This document shows, one piece after another, positions 1-10,792 of a stretch of 64,000 bases of DNA. The notes under the pieces were generated by a model, which saw nothing but the letters and a program-made list of their open reading frames with translations, ran no database searches and was not told where the DNA came from. Location of the stretch: positions 13,899,337 through 13,963,336 of the forward strand of contig OU862931.1 in NCBI GenBank assembly GCA_917880885.1, in the 5' to 3' direction. Both the position numbers and the translations under genes were made by a program. Source of the DNA: Limnephilus marmoratus (taxonomy: Eukaryota > Arthropoda > Insecta > Trichoptera > Limnephilidae). The stretch's first letter is position 1, and each line of letters begins with the position of its first letter.

Positions 1-720
1 ATTATAAAGTAAATAAGATAGTGGTTTTTTTTTATAATTCAGATTACTAGATTTGGTTTTAGTCTGTATTTGATATCAGTATATTTTCTATTTCTGATCT
101 CCCTATATTTAGTATCCAGCTTTTTATTTGAAATTTAAGCAAGTAAGTTTAAAGTAAATTTAAGCAATTTAAGAAATGCAAGATGCTTTCATTTGTACGT
201 TAAGAGATAGCCTTTCAACAAGCCAGGAATGAATCAATTGCACTGGAGTCGAACAGTCACGTGTGTTTCAGAGTCACGAGGTTTGGCTTCTTTTTCTACT
301 TCACTAAATCATCTATTGGATTTCATCAGCCAGGTTGCCTGATATTTGACCACACTCTTGATGATTACTTGTCATTATATTTATTTAGTTAGATACTTTA
401 AAAAAACAAATCTCCCAATTACGAATTTAACATTTCTTGACGATGATTTAAAATTATATGAAAATCCCTAATTTGTATCATGTTGTATGGAACCAAAAAT
501 CTATTTTTGAAGGGACAATAAATTACACAGTTGAATCATTATTGTGGATTTAATTCCAATACCGTCGTTTTCGGTAATCGTCCTAACACAAGACCTTTTA
601 TTTTCCTTAAGATATCAGCTCACCCAAAACAACAACAATATGGTAGTAAAAAGTATAATTTTTGTACATATATATATATATTTTTATATTAGTTGCAGTT
701 AGTTAGTTTAGTTATATTAG
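1..720. other. AT-rich stretch, no feature recognised
   Basis: No open frame of note, no terminal repeats and no recognisable element. A short (TA)n run lies near 667-684. Confidence 0.5.
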
Positions 721-725
721 TTTGA

Positions 726-1136
726 CGGCCGGCGTGGTCTAGCGGTAAGGCTTTTGACTCGCAATCCGAAGGTCGCGGGATCGAATCCCGGCGTGGCAAA
801 TAAATTTTATTGATTAATTTGTGTTTTTTCACTATTAATTCATTTTAAATAATGTATAGTATATTTTCGGCACGTTCCAGAGTGGATGATACTCTTAGTA
901 TCGCCCTGGTGTAAGACCACCATTCAGAATTGAAACGTTACTTGAAATGACTTTAGCCGTGTTTATTCACCAGATCTGAATAGCCTTGTACTTCCCTACC
1001 TTCTTCTTGCCCATCTCCTTCCCTTCCCCACTACCTTCAGCCTCATAACATACCCCAATTGGGGATACCATAGTCTCAATGGCTCTAGACGGGAGCAGCT
1101 GAGACTGTTGTAAGGTATTCATATAAAAAAAAAATT
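726..1136 (+). repeat. SINE1 copy 1, tRNA-derived SINE
   Basis: The head resembles a tRNA gene: an A-box-like TGGTCTAGCGGT near 735 and a B-box-like GGGATCGAATCCC near 777, the usual spacing for an internal Pol III promoter. The body (ending in a CTGAGACT motif) and an A-rich tail near 1122-1136 recur in at least five other places in the window, which marks this as a SINE rather than a working tRNA gene. This is the most complete copy. An X element starts right at its tail. Confidence 0.8.
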
Positions 1137-1600
1137 AAAAGTTCCACGGAAGCCCGAGGAAAATAATTTCCCCGGGGGCCTACGTCACCTTGAGGGGTGC
1201 TGTATGGAGGGTATTTTTAAGGAAAGGAAGGAGAGGAAATTCTGGGAAGGAAAAACGTATGAGGGGTGGGTAGGAATCTGGGGGTCAGTGTGGCCAGGAG
1301 TGACGGACAAATGAGTCCATCCCTTCAAATGCGGTACAAGGCGATGAATAGAGAGAGACCGGCTGGAGAGGTCAATAGGTCTCGCTCTTGATTTGGAAAT
1401 ACGCGATCCGGTTTACCACAACTGTGGGCAAACGCATTCACTGTCAAGACCTAAAACAACTCATCCCATGAACCCGAACACCCCTGCTAAGTCACCAAAA
1501 GTAGCGAATCACTTGGGGTGAAATATGGAAGAGGTGTTGGTTATCCAATAAAAGGTTTCGGGGGGCATGAACCCATATACTCCCCCCGAAGTCATGTTAA
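1137..1600 (-). repeat. X family element, copy 1
   Basis: Strand is given so that the hairpin-bearing end is 3'. That end (about 1143-1215) pairs CCCGAGG with CCCCGGGGG around an AATAATT core. The body carries the family words GTAGGAATCTGGGGGTC and AGTCACCAAA. The copy is diverged and its 5' end fades near 1600. An open frame at 1518-1712 overlaps it and is not considered a gene. Confidence 0.75.
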
Positions 1601-1943
1601 TAAGAAGGCAATAGAATTTTGTAACCTTTTTTGGTCTCTGAAAGGCCAATCCAAGGTATTATATTTCGATGAAAACAGCCTTATAAATGAAGGCAATTTC
1701 AGTTTAATGTAATATCTTGTCGTAGGCGTAACCGTTCGTAGTCATCATAACATTATGCAATGGCTAAATGAAGAATTTGATGGCTTAGTAGTTTGGAATA
1801 GGTGGTTCATGTCCCCCATTGGATGATTGGTATATGGATTCCGGATCATCCTCCAGACTTTCTAAAAATTCTCAGGTATCGAAAATGTTCATTGCGTTAT
1901 ATTTCCATTGATGAAATAACAAACTACTACTTATTAATAATAC

Positions 1944-2355
1944 ACAATCGTGGTCTAGGGGTAAAGTCCTTGACTCGCATTCCGAAGGTCGCGGGATCGG
2001 ATGCCGGCGTGGAAAAATAAATTGTATTTAATTAATTTGTGTCATTACAAAATAAATTAATTTAAAAATAAAATATAGTATATTTGCGGTACGTTCCGTA
2101 GTGGAAGATACTCTGAGTATCACCTTGGTGTAAGACCACCATTCAGAATTGAAATTGCTTTAGGCGTGTTTGGGGAACTGATCTGAATAGCCAGGTACTT
2201 TTCTCCACCTTTCTCTTCCCGGTCTCCTTCCATTTCCTTCCCCTTCCCACTACCTTCAGCCTCACAACATACCCCAAGTGGGGATGCCATACTCTCACAG
2301 GCTTCAGACGGGAGCAGCTGAGACTCTTGTGAATTGGTATTCACATTATTTTTTT
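1944..2355 (+). repeat. SINE1 copy 2
   Basis: Same head and body as the copy at 726. The A box is near 1950 (TGGTCTAGGGGT) and the B box near 1993 (GGGATCGGATGCC, one key base changed). The tail is the T/A-rich run near 2345-2358. Confidence 0.8.
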
Positions 2356-2452
2356 TTTGTAAACGTGCATTTTAGAAGATGTAATATAGACGTAGGTTAT
2401 TTTTAGCGATCCATTTTCAGATCGACTATCTGAAAACGATAAAACAACATAA

Positions 2453-2749
2453 ATAATAACACAGCGGACGATCTCCAAAAGGATATCAGAACACTTTCGT
2501 GCCTGTAAACTTGGCCACCCTGAGAAATCGGCAATCGCCGAGCACTTAATCGAAACCGGCCACTACTTTGGATTTGTCCCTGAGGTCCTGGGAAGACCCA
2601 AAACTAATAGAGCACGCCTGATTACGGAGGCAATTGAAATTCACAAAAATCCTATAAATATTAATAGAGACGACGGAGCTAAACTCAATAGTTCTTGGTA
2701 TCCGGTAATTGACGGTTACATCAAGGCTGAACGCAAAAAAACATGTTGA
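2453..2749 (+). pseudogene. Penelope-like element ORF, C-terminal GIY-YIG endonuclease fragment
   Basis: One open frame of about 98 codons ends in TGA at 2747-2749. It reads as the C-terminal end of a PLE polyprotein: HPEKSAIAEH, then ETGHYFGF, then a TEAIEIHKNP ... NINRDDGAKL block and a final SSWYPVI. The order PEKSA-EH, TGH, EAIEI, NRDxG, W-P is typical of PLE GIY-YIG endonuclease tails, the domain that nicks target DNA for reverse transcription. The reverse transcriptase and the N-terminal GIY part are missing, so this is a 5'-truncated copy. The frame is uninterrupted, so the truncation may be fairly young. A PLE-A terminal repeat with a hammerhead-like motif follows about 100 bases downstream. 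Confidence 0.8.
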
Positions 2750-2960
2750 AGTATATTGTAGCGCCAGCTCGTAGAGGACTGGAGTTGGCGACACGGTATC
2801 GCTCCTAAGTGGATAAGTATAAATATCACCCCTAACTTTAACACATCTGCCCTGATGATGAACACTGCAACGCTGTCCGAAACGTTGGCTAAAGAAGGAG
2901 GTAGCATAACACGGCGTAATACCCCAAAAACTAATAACAAAAATATAAATAATAAGTTTA
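2750..2960 (+). repeat. PLE-A terminal repeat (3' end of the Penelope-like element)
   Basis: Non-coding sequence directly after the endonuclease frame. The part from about 2845 to 2945 (CTGCCCTGATGATG, then GTCCGAAACGTTGGCT, then GGAGGTAGC and ACCCCAAAAAC) recurs at 27.5, 44.5 and 53.9 kb. Here it is linked to a PLE ORF, which identifies the other copies. Confidence 0.7.
2852..2882 (+). ncRNA. Hammerhead-like ribozyme motif (PLE-A)
   Basis: CTGATGA (2852-2858) is followed by a hairpin and then GAAAC. In sister copies the hairpin pairs GGACA with TGTCC; this copy reads GAACA with TGTCC, one pair weakened. Hammerheads in PLE terminal repeats are established knowledge. Against activity: one extra T sits between CTGATGA and the stem, and I could not identify a clean stem I or stem III. 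Treat it as a possible or decayed ribozyme. Confidence 0.45.
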
Positions 2961-3116
2961 TTAACGATAATATAATTTCACGAGACATATGTATGGGTAC
3001 CTGACTTGTTAAAACCGGAAAAGGATATGTATTTTGTAAACGTAACAATATACATATTTTAAAAATCATTTGTTGTCTTTTTTTTCAATAATACAGTTCA
3101 CAAATTGGCAACAATT

Positions 3117-3513
3117 TCACGGCCTCCGTGGACGAGGTGTATTGTTCTCGTCAAGCAATCCGGAGGTCACTGGTTCAAATCCCGGTGTAAACTTAATTCG
3201 ATTGATTTGTGTCATTTCACAATTTAATAAATTAAAATAATATTGAGGTGTGTGTATTTGCGGAGTTTAATCGGAGTCGAAAATACTTTCAGTATCACAA
3301 TGGTGAAAGAACACCATTATAATTGAAACATTGCTTGGATTGCCTTTAGCAGATCTGAATAGCCAGGTACTTCCGCACCTTCTTCTACCCCTTTTCCTTC
3401 ATCTTCCCACTACGTTCCTCCTCATAACATACCCCAATTGTGGAGGCCATGGTCTCATTCCCTCCAGATGGTTGGGAGCCGTTAGGACTTTAGTGCGATA
3501 CTCTCATAAAAAT
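3117..3513 (+). repeat. SINE1 copy 3
   Basis: Diverged head at 3120-3190 with a good B box (GGTTCAAATCCC near 3172). The body matches the 726 copy, including CACCATT near 3312, the pyrimidine-rich stretch and CATACCCCAATT near 3427. The end lies near an A-rich stretch around 3512. Confidence 0.7.
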
Positions 3514-4030
3514 GTGCAAGTAATCATAAATTATAAATGTGTCATTGCTGATATTTACGTCCCTTCACTCATTATCGTCAAGGCATAACAGAGAAACCGG
3601 CTAAAGGATACGGACGTTGAGATTCGTTCACGGCCAGTCCGACAGCCATACACATACTCGCCGGTTTTGCCACATGAAGAGAGAGGTATCCCACCCGATA
3701 TTAGTGTTCTTCACCATACTTCTTTTCATTATCATTTCTTGCAGACGCTTTCAGCATACGCAAAATGCCAATACCTTGTGAGCAGCAGCCTTTTATATTT
3801 ATATTTTTAAATAAATTTATGTTTGAAATACTTTATATTATTGATCATATATTATTCGCATTTTGTATATTATGTAAGCACTTGCGTACTGCTTCCTAAC
3901 ACCGTGTGCAGGGACACTGGAGGTCTAGTTTCATTCAAACTTAAATGTAGATTCGTTCTTTCAAAAAAATTAGAGTCCTTGCGAGAGCCTTGAAGGAGTA
4001 ACCATCTGTTACTTATACCAGGGCGGGTAA
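3514..4030. other. No feature recognised between SINE1 and the LINE
   Basis: AT-rich. The last 150 bases may be 5' sequence of the LINE that follows, but I see no defined 5' boundary. Confidence 0.4.
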
Positions 4031-4066
4031 GTGATGGATAACCTCCAATGCTGATATTATGATAAT

Positions 4067-4516
4067 ATGAGTCTAGGTGAAAGGGACGTGGAGTTCATAA
4101 CGAGAGTTGCTCCAAGAGGCGGCGGGACTGGGAAGACTAAACCCCTAAAATCTGTGATTGTAAAATTAACCAGCCGAAGCTTAAAAAACCAGCTTCTGCA
4201 GGCGGTAAAAGACCGCAAAGGGATCACGTCAACGGAACTGGGATTTACGGGATCCCCGCAAAATGTCTACATAGGTGACCATCTCACGAGCATGAATAAA
4301 CATCTATTCTACCGCGCAAGGCTTCTCGCCAAAGAAAAAGGTTACAGATTCGTCTGGACAAAAAACTGCCTAATTTACGCTCGACGAAATACGACGTCAG
4401 CACCCATCATTATCTCAAAGGAAGCAGATTTGAAGAAAATGGACCGCGAGCCTCCAGCCACAGGACCCAACAGAGTAGATGCAGAAAGTCCTCAGCTGAG
4501 CCAAGCCTCCAGATAA
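4067..4516 (+). CDS. LINE ORF1, C-terminal part (FP25K-like C-terminal domain)
   Basis: A 149-codon frame. ORF1 of such LINEs encodes an RNA-binding partner of the ORF2 protein. The middle matches the common insect ORF1 C-terminal pattern: a VIVKLTSRSLKNQLLQA block (about residues 28-46), then NVYIGDHLTSMNKHLFYRA (about 66-84) and LAKEKGYRFVWTKN (about 87-100). This pattern is usually classed with the baculovirus FP protein C-terminal domain. No coiled coil, PHD or zinc knuckle is present, so the N-terminal part is missing. The frame stays open a few codons upstream to a TGA at 4031, so the ATG at 4067 is only nominal. Unlikely to work alone. Confidence 0.7.
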   Translation: MSLGERDVEFITRVAPRGGGTGKTKPLKSVIVKLTSRSLKNQLLQAVKDRKGITSTELGFTGSPQNVYIGDHLTSMNKHLFYRARLLAKEKGYRFVWTKNCLIYARRNTTSAPIIISKEADLKKMDREPPATGPNRVDAESPQLSQASR

Positions 4517-4829
4517 GGCCTTTTAAAATTACTGCATTTCTTTATACTAATTTCATTTTAATTATTCTTATATTTTCTTCTCACTTTGAATGTACCCTTC
4601 CCTCCCTTATCCCCCACGCCTACCCTATAGATCTAATCACTCTAATACATTTCTTAGTTCCATTCATTCTAACACACTTTTTAGCTTTTGTACAATTTTC
4701 TAGCATTATTTGTAAAATTCTTTGGGAATTTCATAAAAATAAACATAAATCCGTCAATAACAAAATACGAACATCGACACAAATTCACTTCAATTCCGCA
4801 CTTAATCATAGATTCGCACGGTTTAACCA

Positions 4830-7667
4830 ATGTCTTTAAATATCTATTACCAAAATGTGAGAGGGTTACGCACTAAAACTGACAAGTTATTGGTGGCTGT
4901 TCGGTCCAACGAATATGATGTTATCGCTCTGTCTGAATCATGGCTCGTTGATGGCATCCGCAACGAAGAGCTATTTGATGATCGCTACGATGTACACCGC
5001 CGAGATCGGGACTACACTCGCACGGGCCAACGCTTGGGCGGGGGTGTCTTAGTCGCTGTTCGTCGTGAGCTGGTACCTCGCGAGCGCCCAGGGTGGCACT
5101 CACAAGCTGAGGACGTCTGGATAACATTAGAATCCAGGGGATCCAAACACACAAATCTCCACATATGTTGTGTTTACCTCCCTAAAGGACCAACATATCG
5201 TGAAAATATGGAAAGCTTCCTCACACAAATTTCATCACTTACTTTGCAATTTCCCACAGATAAATTCATTATCCTAGGTGACTTTAACCTCACTGACATT
5301 TCATGGAATAAGTCTCTCAATAATACGTCATTTATACCCAGTGATCGCTTATCGCCTGTTAGTACATCATTTATTGACTGCATGCATTTTTCGGGATTGT
5401 TTCAATGTAATGGAATTCCAAATACCAACGGTCACTTTCTTGACCTCGTTCTATGTAATGACCTGGTACCGGTCTCTGCTTGTAATGAACCATTAATTTT
5501 AGAAGACCCTCATCACACCTCCTTAATAATGGAAGTTTTATTTTCTGAACCCGCTCCACTAGTGGAAGAGCCTAGAAGGGCTTACATCTATAAGCGCGGT
5601 GATTACGACCAAATTAACACATCTCTCGACCAGGTAAACTGGCACGAGCTACTTTCGTTTGGTGACGTGAACACAGCATTAAATAAATTCTACTCACAAT
5701 TAAATCATCTTATAGACGCCCATATTCCTATGAAATTATGTAGGAATTCGAAATACCCGCCATGGTATAACTCTGCCCTCATCAAATTAACAACAGAAAA
5801 ATATAAATACTTCAAAAAGTTCAAGACATATAAAAATCCTTCTGACTATGCCACTTTCTCTCTACTAAGATCACGTCACAAAAAACTTAACTTGGAATGC
5901 CATAATAAATACTTACTTAAAATAGAACATGATATATCCTCCGATCCAAAAAAAGTATGGAACTACATTAAGTGAAACTCCAAATCCCATGGCGTTCCGA
6001 ATACCATGATGTTGAAAGACGAAAAAGCTGAAAATGGATCTGACATCTGCAACTTATTCTCTAAATATTTCACTTCAGTCTACAATAATAATGCTCGGAT
6101 TAACCAGATCCTGCCAGACTACACCAGTGAGCCCTGTATTGCTAGCATTCATAATATTGAAATCAACCAGCATCACATACAGAAACAACTTGAAAATTTA
6201 GATCCCAATAAAGGCGCAGGCCCAGATAAAATTCCCCCTTTCTTCATAAGCAAATGTGCGCGCAGCCTTTCTAAACCATTATTCATAATTTTTAGTCACT
6301 CCCTTAATGAGGGAATTGTGCCAAACACTTGGAAAACTGCATTTGTAACTCCCATTTTCAAGAACGGCCAAAAATCTGACGTTAAAAATTATAGGCCCAT
6401 ATCAAAGCTCTGCATTTTCAGTAAGGTTTTCGAAAAAATTGTGTACGACCAGATGTTTACAGCCTTGAGATCGTCACTTAACAACAATCAACATGGATTT
6501 ATGAGAGGAAAATCTACAACCACTATCCTAACGGCATTTGTCGAAATCTTACAAGACAATATGGACCAGCGCGTACAGGTAGATGCAATATATACAGACT
6601 ATAGCAAAGCCTTTGATTTAGTAATCCATGATGTCTTGTTGACTAAACTTTCACTAATCGGCGTACACGGAGATCTCCTCAGATGGCTCTCGTCGTATTT
6701 GAAAAATCGCAGCCAAGCAGTAGTCGTCGGTGGCTATAAATCAAATTGGGTAACCGTACCGTCAGGAGTACCTCAAGGGTCATTATTGGGACCATTGCTC
6801 TTCAACATATACATTAATGACATTGGAAAATGTTTTCTTTACTCCAGAACGTTATTATACGCAGACGACATGAAAATATTCTCTCCTGTTACAAGTATCA
6901 CTGACTGTACTCGCGTACAAGAAGATTTAAATCGCCTAAATAGCTAATGTACACAACACAACCTTCAAATAAATGTTAAAAAATGCGGCGTCATCAGCTT
7001 TACCCGAAACAAAAATCCCATTTCTTTTGATTATTCCCTTAACGGCACAATACTTAAGAAAATGATGGAGGCCAAAGATCTGGGAGTAGTGCTAGACCCG
7101 AAATTACTTTTTGACCGACATATCGAATCCATAGTTGCAAAAGCTTCCAAGGTACTTGGCTTCATACTCAGAACCTGCAAACACTTTAAAAAGGTAAACA
7201 CTATGAAAATGCTGTACTTTGCTTATGTACGCAGTTCTCTGGAGTACGCCTCTCAAGTCTGGAATCCCAGGTACACAACATACATAGAAAGGATTGAGAA
7301 AATACAAAATCGTTTTCTACGATACCTTGATTTTCGGGGATATCGTCCTCATCTAAGTAATGTGGAGTCAGCCACGTTTTTCAAAATCTCGTCACTAGAA
7401 AATCGTAGAAATTCTGCAGACGTAATATTCTTGCAAAAGATAGCCACCTCTGCGATAGATTGCCCGGAATTACTTGAAAGAATTCAATTAAGAGTGCCCA
7501 CCAGACAAACTAGACTAAATCACACACTTAACACTCCTCGATGCAACACTAACTCTAAACAAAACACATTCATTAACCGCGCTTCACACTTTTTTAACAA
7601 TTCATACAATGAATTCGACTTATTCAACACAGCACCCCAAATTCTAAAAAAAATAAACAATAAATAA
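4830..7667 (+). pseudogene. LINE ORF2: AP-type endonuclease and reverse transcriptase, two in-frame stops
   Basis: A single frame of 946 codons without frameshift, interrupted by TGA at 5973-5975 and TAA at 6945-6947. Endonuclease (about residues 1-245): YYQNVRGLRTK near the start, the catalytic-region ESWL near residue 36, GDFN near 150, and DPHHTSLI near 230 in place of the usual SDH. Reverse transcriptase: GPDKIPPFF near 458, the motif-A aspartate in TDYSKAFD near 590, SGVPQGSLLGPLLF near 645, and catalytic YADD near 678. The C-terminal region (after 7062) has the usual LGVVLD, YVRSSLEYASQVWNP and IQNRFLRYL blocks and ends in a normal TAA at 7665. The start was chosen because the endonuclease begins directly after this ATG. 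The first stop lies between the domains, the second just after the palm. All catalytic motifs are intact, so inactivation looks recent. The product would nick DNA and copy LINE RNA at the nick. Confidence 0.85.
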
Positions 7668-7935
7668 CTTCTAAACATATACAAACTATTACACTTCTAT
7701 ATAAATAACTTATTCACTCCGAGAATAGATCCGTCCCCTTCCCCTCCCGCCCACCATCCCATCCCAATAAGCTATTATAACTATTATAACTTTTATTACT
7801 TTTTAATCTCTCTAATTAATACACACCAGTGAAAACCTATTATTGGTTCAATAACATATACACATGTAAATACACCTAAGTAAATAATGTAACTGTTGGT
7901 TTTCCAAATAAAATAAAATAAAATAAAATAAAAAT

Positions 7936-9548
7936 CTATGATGTACAGTTTTCCGCAAAATTAAATTACTCTGTACATTACTTTTTATTTTCTAGAAGTG
8001 TTCTATACGCAAGATGTTCAGGGATATGATGGAATTTCTTAAACAAGTGATTGCTGACATTATTTGGAGTAAAAAATATGGATGAAATTTTGGTCTGCGG
8101 TGCTTCTTTGGTGTCTTTTTTTTCAAAAATTTTCTTGCAAAAAAAAAAATAATAATCCCCGTTCCTAATTGTCCAGTATCCACCGACTTTTTTAAAATTT
8201 GTGCTTAAATAAATTAAAAAAACCGTAAATATAATGTCTGGAATCATTGGTAAAAGTATATTAAAAACGTTCATTAAAGCTCTTTTATAGACACACAGTA
8301 TCAATTAAATATTGCTTGACCATAAATTTGTAAGAATATTTTATGTTTACATCTTCCGTTCACCAAAAAAATATGCTTATCTTTTAGTCTAAAGTTTCCT
8401 CTGATTCGAAATAAATGGCAACCAACTGTGCCTCGCGACCAAAACATCCCCTAATATCCCCTAAATCTTTGCAACGACAGCAACTAAACAACCAAAAACA
8501 GCAAGGAAACAGCAAACAGCAACGCTGCATTCCGTATCGGCATGTGAGAGCGAGTGCCTAATCCTTCCATTCTTGTGCCATGTGGGGATTTTTATTAGGG
8601 AGTAGATTATATAAATATGGAAAATACAGAAAACTTTAAACAACATAATGGGATTTCGGTGGAAAAATGGAAGAAAAACTTAAGCACCGAGTATTTTGCC
8701 CGTGCTGTAGTCCACGTTAGTTCTTTCTCTAGTACGTTATTAAATTTTTGTAATATTTTAAATTTTATAATACATTAATAATATTAAATTACAATTGAAC
8801 ATGTTATTTAATTTGCTAAATGAATTATCAATAGATACCCATCAGAAATTCGGCGTATTTTTCAAATGATCAAATATTTCCGCTTTAAAATAAAATGCAA
8901 ATAATTGGGATATTTCTGAACATATCCGAAAAATGCAAACTGTTTTTGAAATGTGGTGAAATGCGCTTTCAAAGTATATAATTTGTAATAAAAATTTAAT
9001 TTATTAAATATAAAAAAAAAAGTTTCAAAAATGACTCACCTTACATTTTTTCTAACTAGAAATATTGATGATGAAAAAAATATAAACTCATATATATTTT
9101 ATTAGAGAAATAATTGAACAAACGTTATTGTCACTTTACTGTTTTTGACGTTTCATGTAAAAATAGTTAATAAAAAATTCCCAAAATTTCCAAATCGTGT
9201 TTCCAAACTTTGGTTTCATAAAGGTGTACATTTTATTTATTTAGTGGTTATTTTTTTAAACTTAAGTACAAAGCGTGGTATTTTGCTTTTCTAAAACCGT
9301 TTAGAACATATCTCTCACTGTGATAGTTGGGGAGTTACAACGATTTATATAAGACCTTTGTGAGCTGAGAAAAATATATTGTCTCTTGTGATTAATTGTA
9401 TAATATTATGTTATAACATTACTTTTTTTGTAAAATTAACATTTAATAAACACATGGTACCTGCTTACAAGTCATGCATATAATTTGATATTTAAATTTG
9501 TAAAAATCTTATAAAAATCGTTTGGCAAAAAAATATTTAAATTTATAC
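7936..9548. other. AT-rich region without recognised features
   Basis: Short open frames on both strands (for example 7978-8304 on the minus strand) show no known domain. Several A and T homopolymer runs. Nothing repeated elsewhere in the window was seen. Confidence 0.4.
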
Positions 9549-9740
9549 TTTTAAATGTAGCTATAACTTTGTGGTTATCCATTATAGTAAATGAAACAAT
9601 GTTACTTTGTTTGAACCACTTATATATTTGCTTGACCGGTTTCGGAACGGCCGTTCCGGTTAACGGTCGTTCCGAAACCGGTCGGCTTTAAACAAATATA
9701 CAAGGGGTTCAAACAAAGTAACATTGCTTCATTTATATTT
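9549..9740. repeat. PLE-C terminal repeat in head-to-head fold-back
   Basis: Two inverted arms of about 70 bases (about 9589-9659 and 9662-9734) meet in a short GC-rich core. Each arm carries ACCGGTTTCGGAACG or its complement, then the words for ACAAATATA and TTCAAACAAAGTAAC. The same sequence occurs singly at 40.3 and 62.95 kb. Left of the arm, GTAGCTATAACTTTGTGG also recurs at 40.34 kb, so this is a joined pair of terminal repeats rather than a random palindrome. Confidence 0.7.
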
Positions 9741-10169
9741 AAATTTACTTAACAGTTTTTGTTTCATTATTTTAACCGATAATTTTTTCGTGAAACTTAA
9801 TTTTTGAAGTTTAATTTCACTAATCCGTTATAATTTTTTTTATAAGTATGTAATTTTCATGCAGCGGGAATGAATTATCAGCCAGTTGTTAATTAATGTC
9901 TGTTTTACACGTTTCTTACATACAGTTATATTTATTGTATCTTGTAGTAAATACATAGCCTTTCACATACAGGCCACCCAAATTATAATAGATTTGAAGG
10001 CCGCAGGAAATTTGATACACAAATGAAAAATGCTTTCGTATCAAGAGGTATCTATAACCCGCAGCACAAACACAAAGAAGCGTGAATGATGAAATACGTC
10101 AGTGAGCCTCGTACACTTACGATCTATAAACAACTTGCAAGTAGACCAAAAACCATCATTCCATTATTA

Positions 10170-10792
10170 TCTATGTATATATAAAAATGAATGTATGTTT
10201 GCTTGTTTGCTTGCTAATGAAAATTAATGTATGTATGTTTATGTCGTTTATTTACTGCTACATTAAGCATAGGAAATGTTGAAACTGTCAAAATACTTTC
10301 TTTCCACCCTCGCGAAAGTTTCCGGATTATTACAACCACATGACAATATATCTGAAAAGTTTTTTTAATCATTACAAAAACTCTTACGAAATTGTCAAAA
10401 ATGTCACAATTTGAGAAACACACTTTGCAAACCATCGATGGTTCAATCAAAATTCGATTTTCGAATAAACTCTTTAAATTAATGAATTTACTAATAATAT
10501 ACAAAAATGAATAGTTTTAATAAAAAAATAAATTTGTATAAAAAATTGTAATAGGTGGCACGCGAGCTGTTTGAAAACTGTACCGGGACTGAATATATAG
10601 AATGCGGGAGAGTGGAGGGGAAAGCGGAAAGTGGGTTGGCTGGACAGTGGAGCAGGAGAGGGGAGAGGGAAGGCGGGGAAGGTGGAGGGGAAATGCGTGA
10701 GGGTAAGGGGCGGCGGAAGGGGAACGGGAAAAATGGGAAAGGATATGCAGGGAGAAACAATTTCTTTACAACGCATGCCGGAAACTCGCCAG
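10170..10792 (+). mobile_element. Non-autonomous Helitron, family H, copy 1
   Basis: Starts TCTATGTATATATAAAAATG after an A and ends near GCATGCCGGAAACTCGCCAG before a T, a decayed form of the family end GCATGCCGGG..CAGCTAG|T. The right part holds a long purine-rich run (about 10600-10745). Open frames on either strand across that run reflect composition and are not genes. Confidence 0.7.

Larger units (their letters stand above)
4031..7935 (+). mobile_element. Nearly full-length CR1/Jockey-group LINE (LINE-1)
   Basis: The element carries, in order, an ORF1 C-terminal fragment, a 313-base gap, a full ORF2 with endonuclease and reverse transcriptase, about 240 bases of 3' UTR, and an (AAAAT)n tail near 7908-7935. 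The 5' end is not defined; the left limit is the stop codon upstream of the ORF1 fragment. Related but distinct 3' fragments lie at 35.2, 41.1 and 45.6 kb. The clade within the CR1/Jockey group is not settled. Confidence 0.85.

Noticed and set aside
726..800. Functional tRNA gene
   Set aside because: A and B boxes are good, but the same head with the same downstream body and A-tail occurs repeatedly in the window, and the acceptor arms do not pair well. It is a SINE head.
1518..1712. Small gene starting MKYGRGVGYP
   Set aside because: It overlaps an X element and the codons follow the X consensus, which has no conserved frame in other copies.
5973..5975. Recoded TGA (selenocysteine or read-through) in ORF2
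   Set aside because: A second in-frame stop (TAA) follows in the same ORF, and LINE copies normally decay by such stops. No recoding structure was evident.
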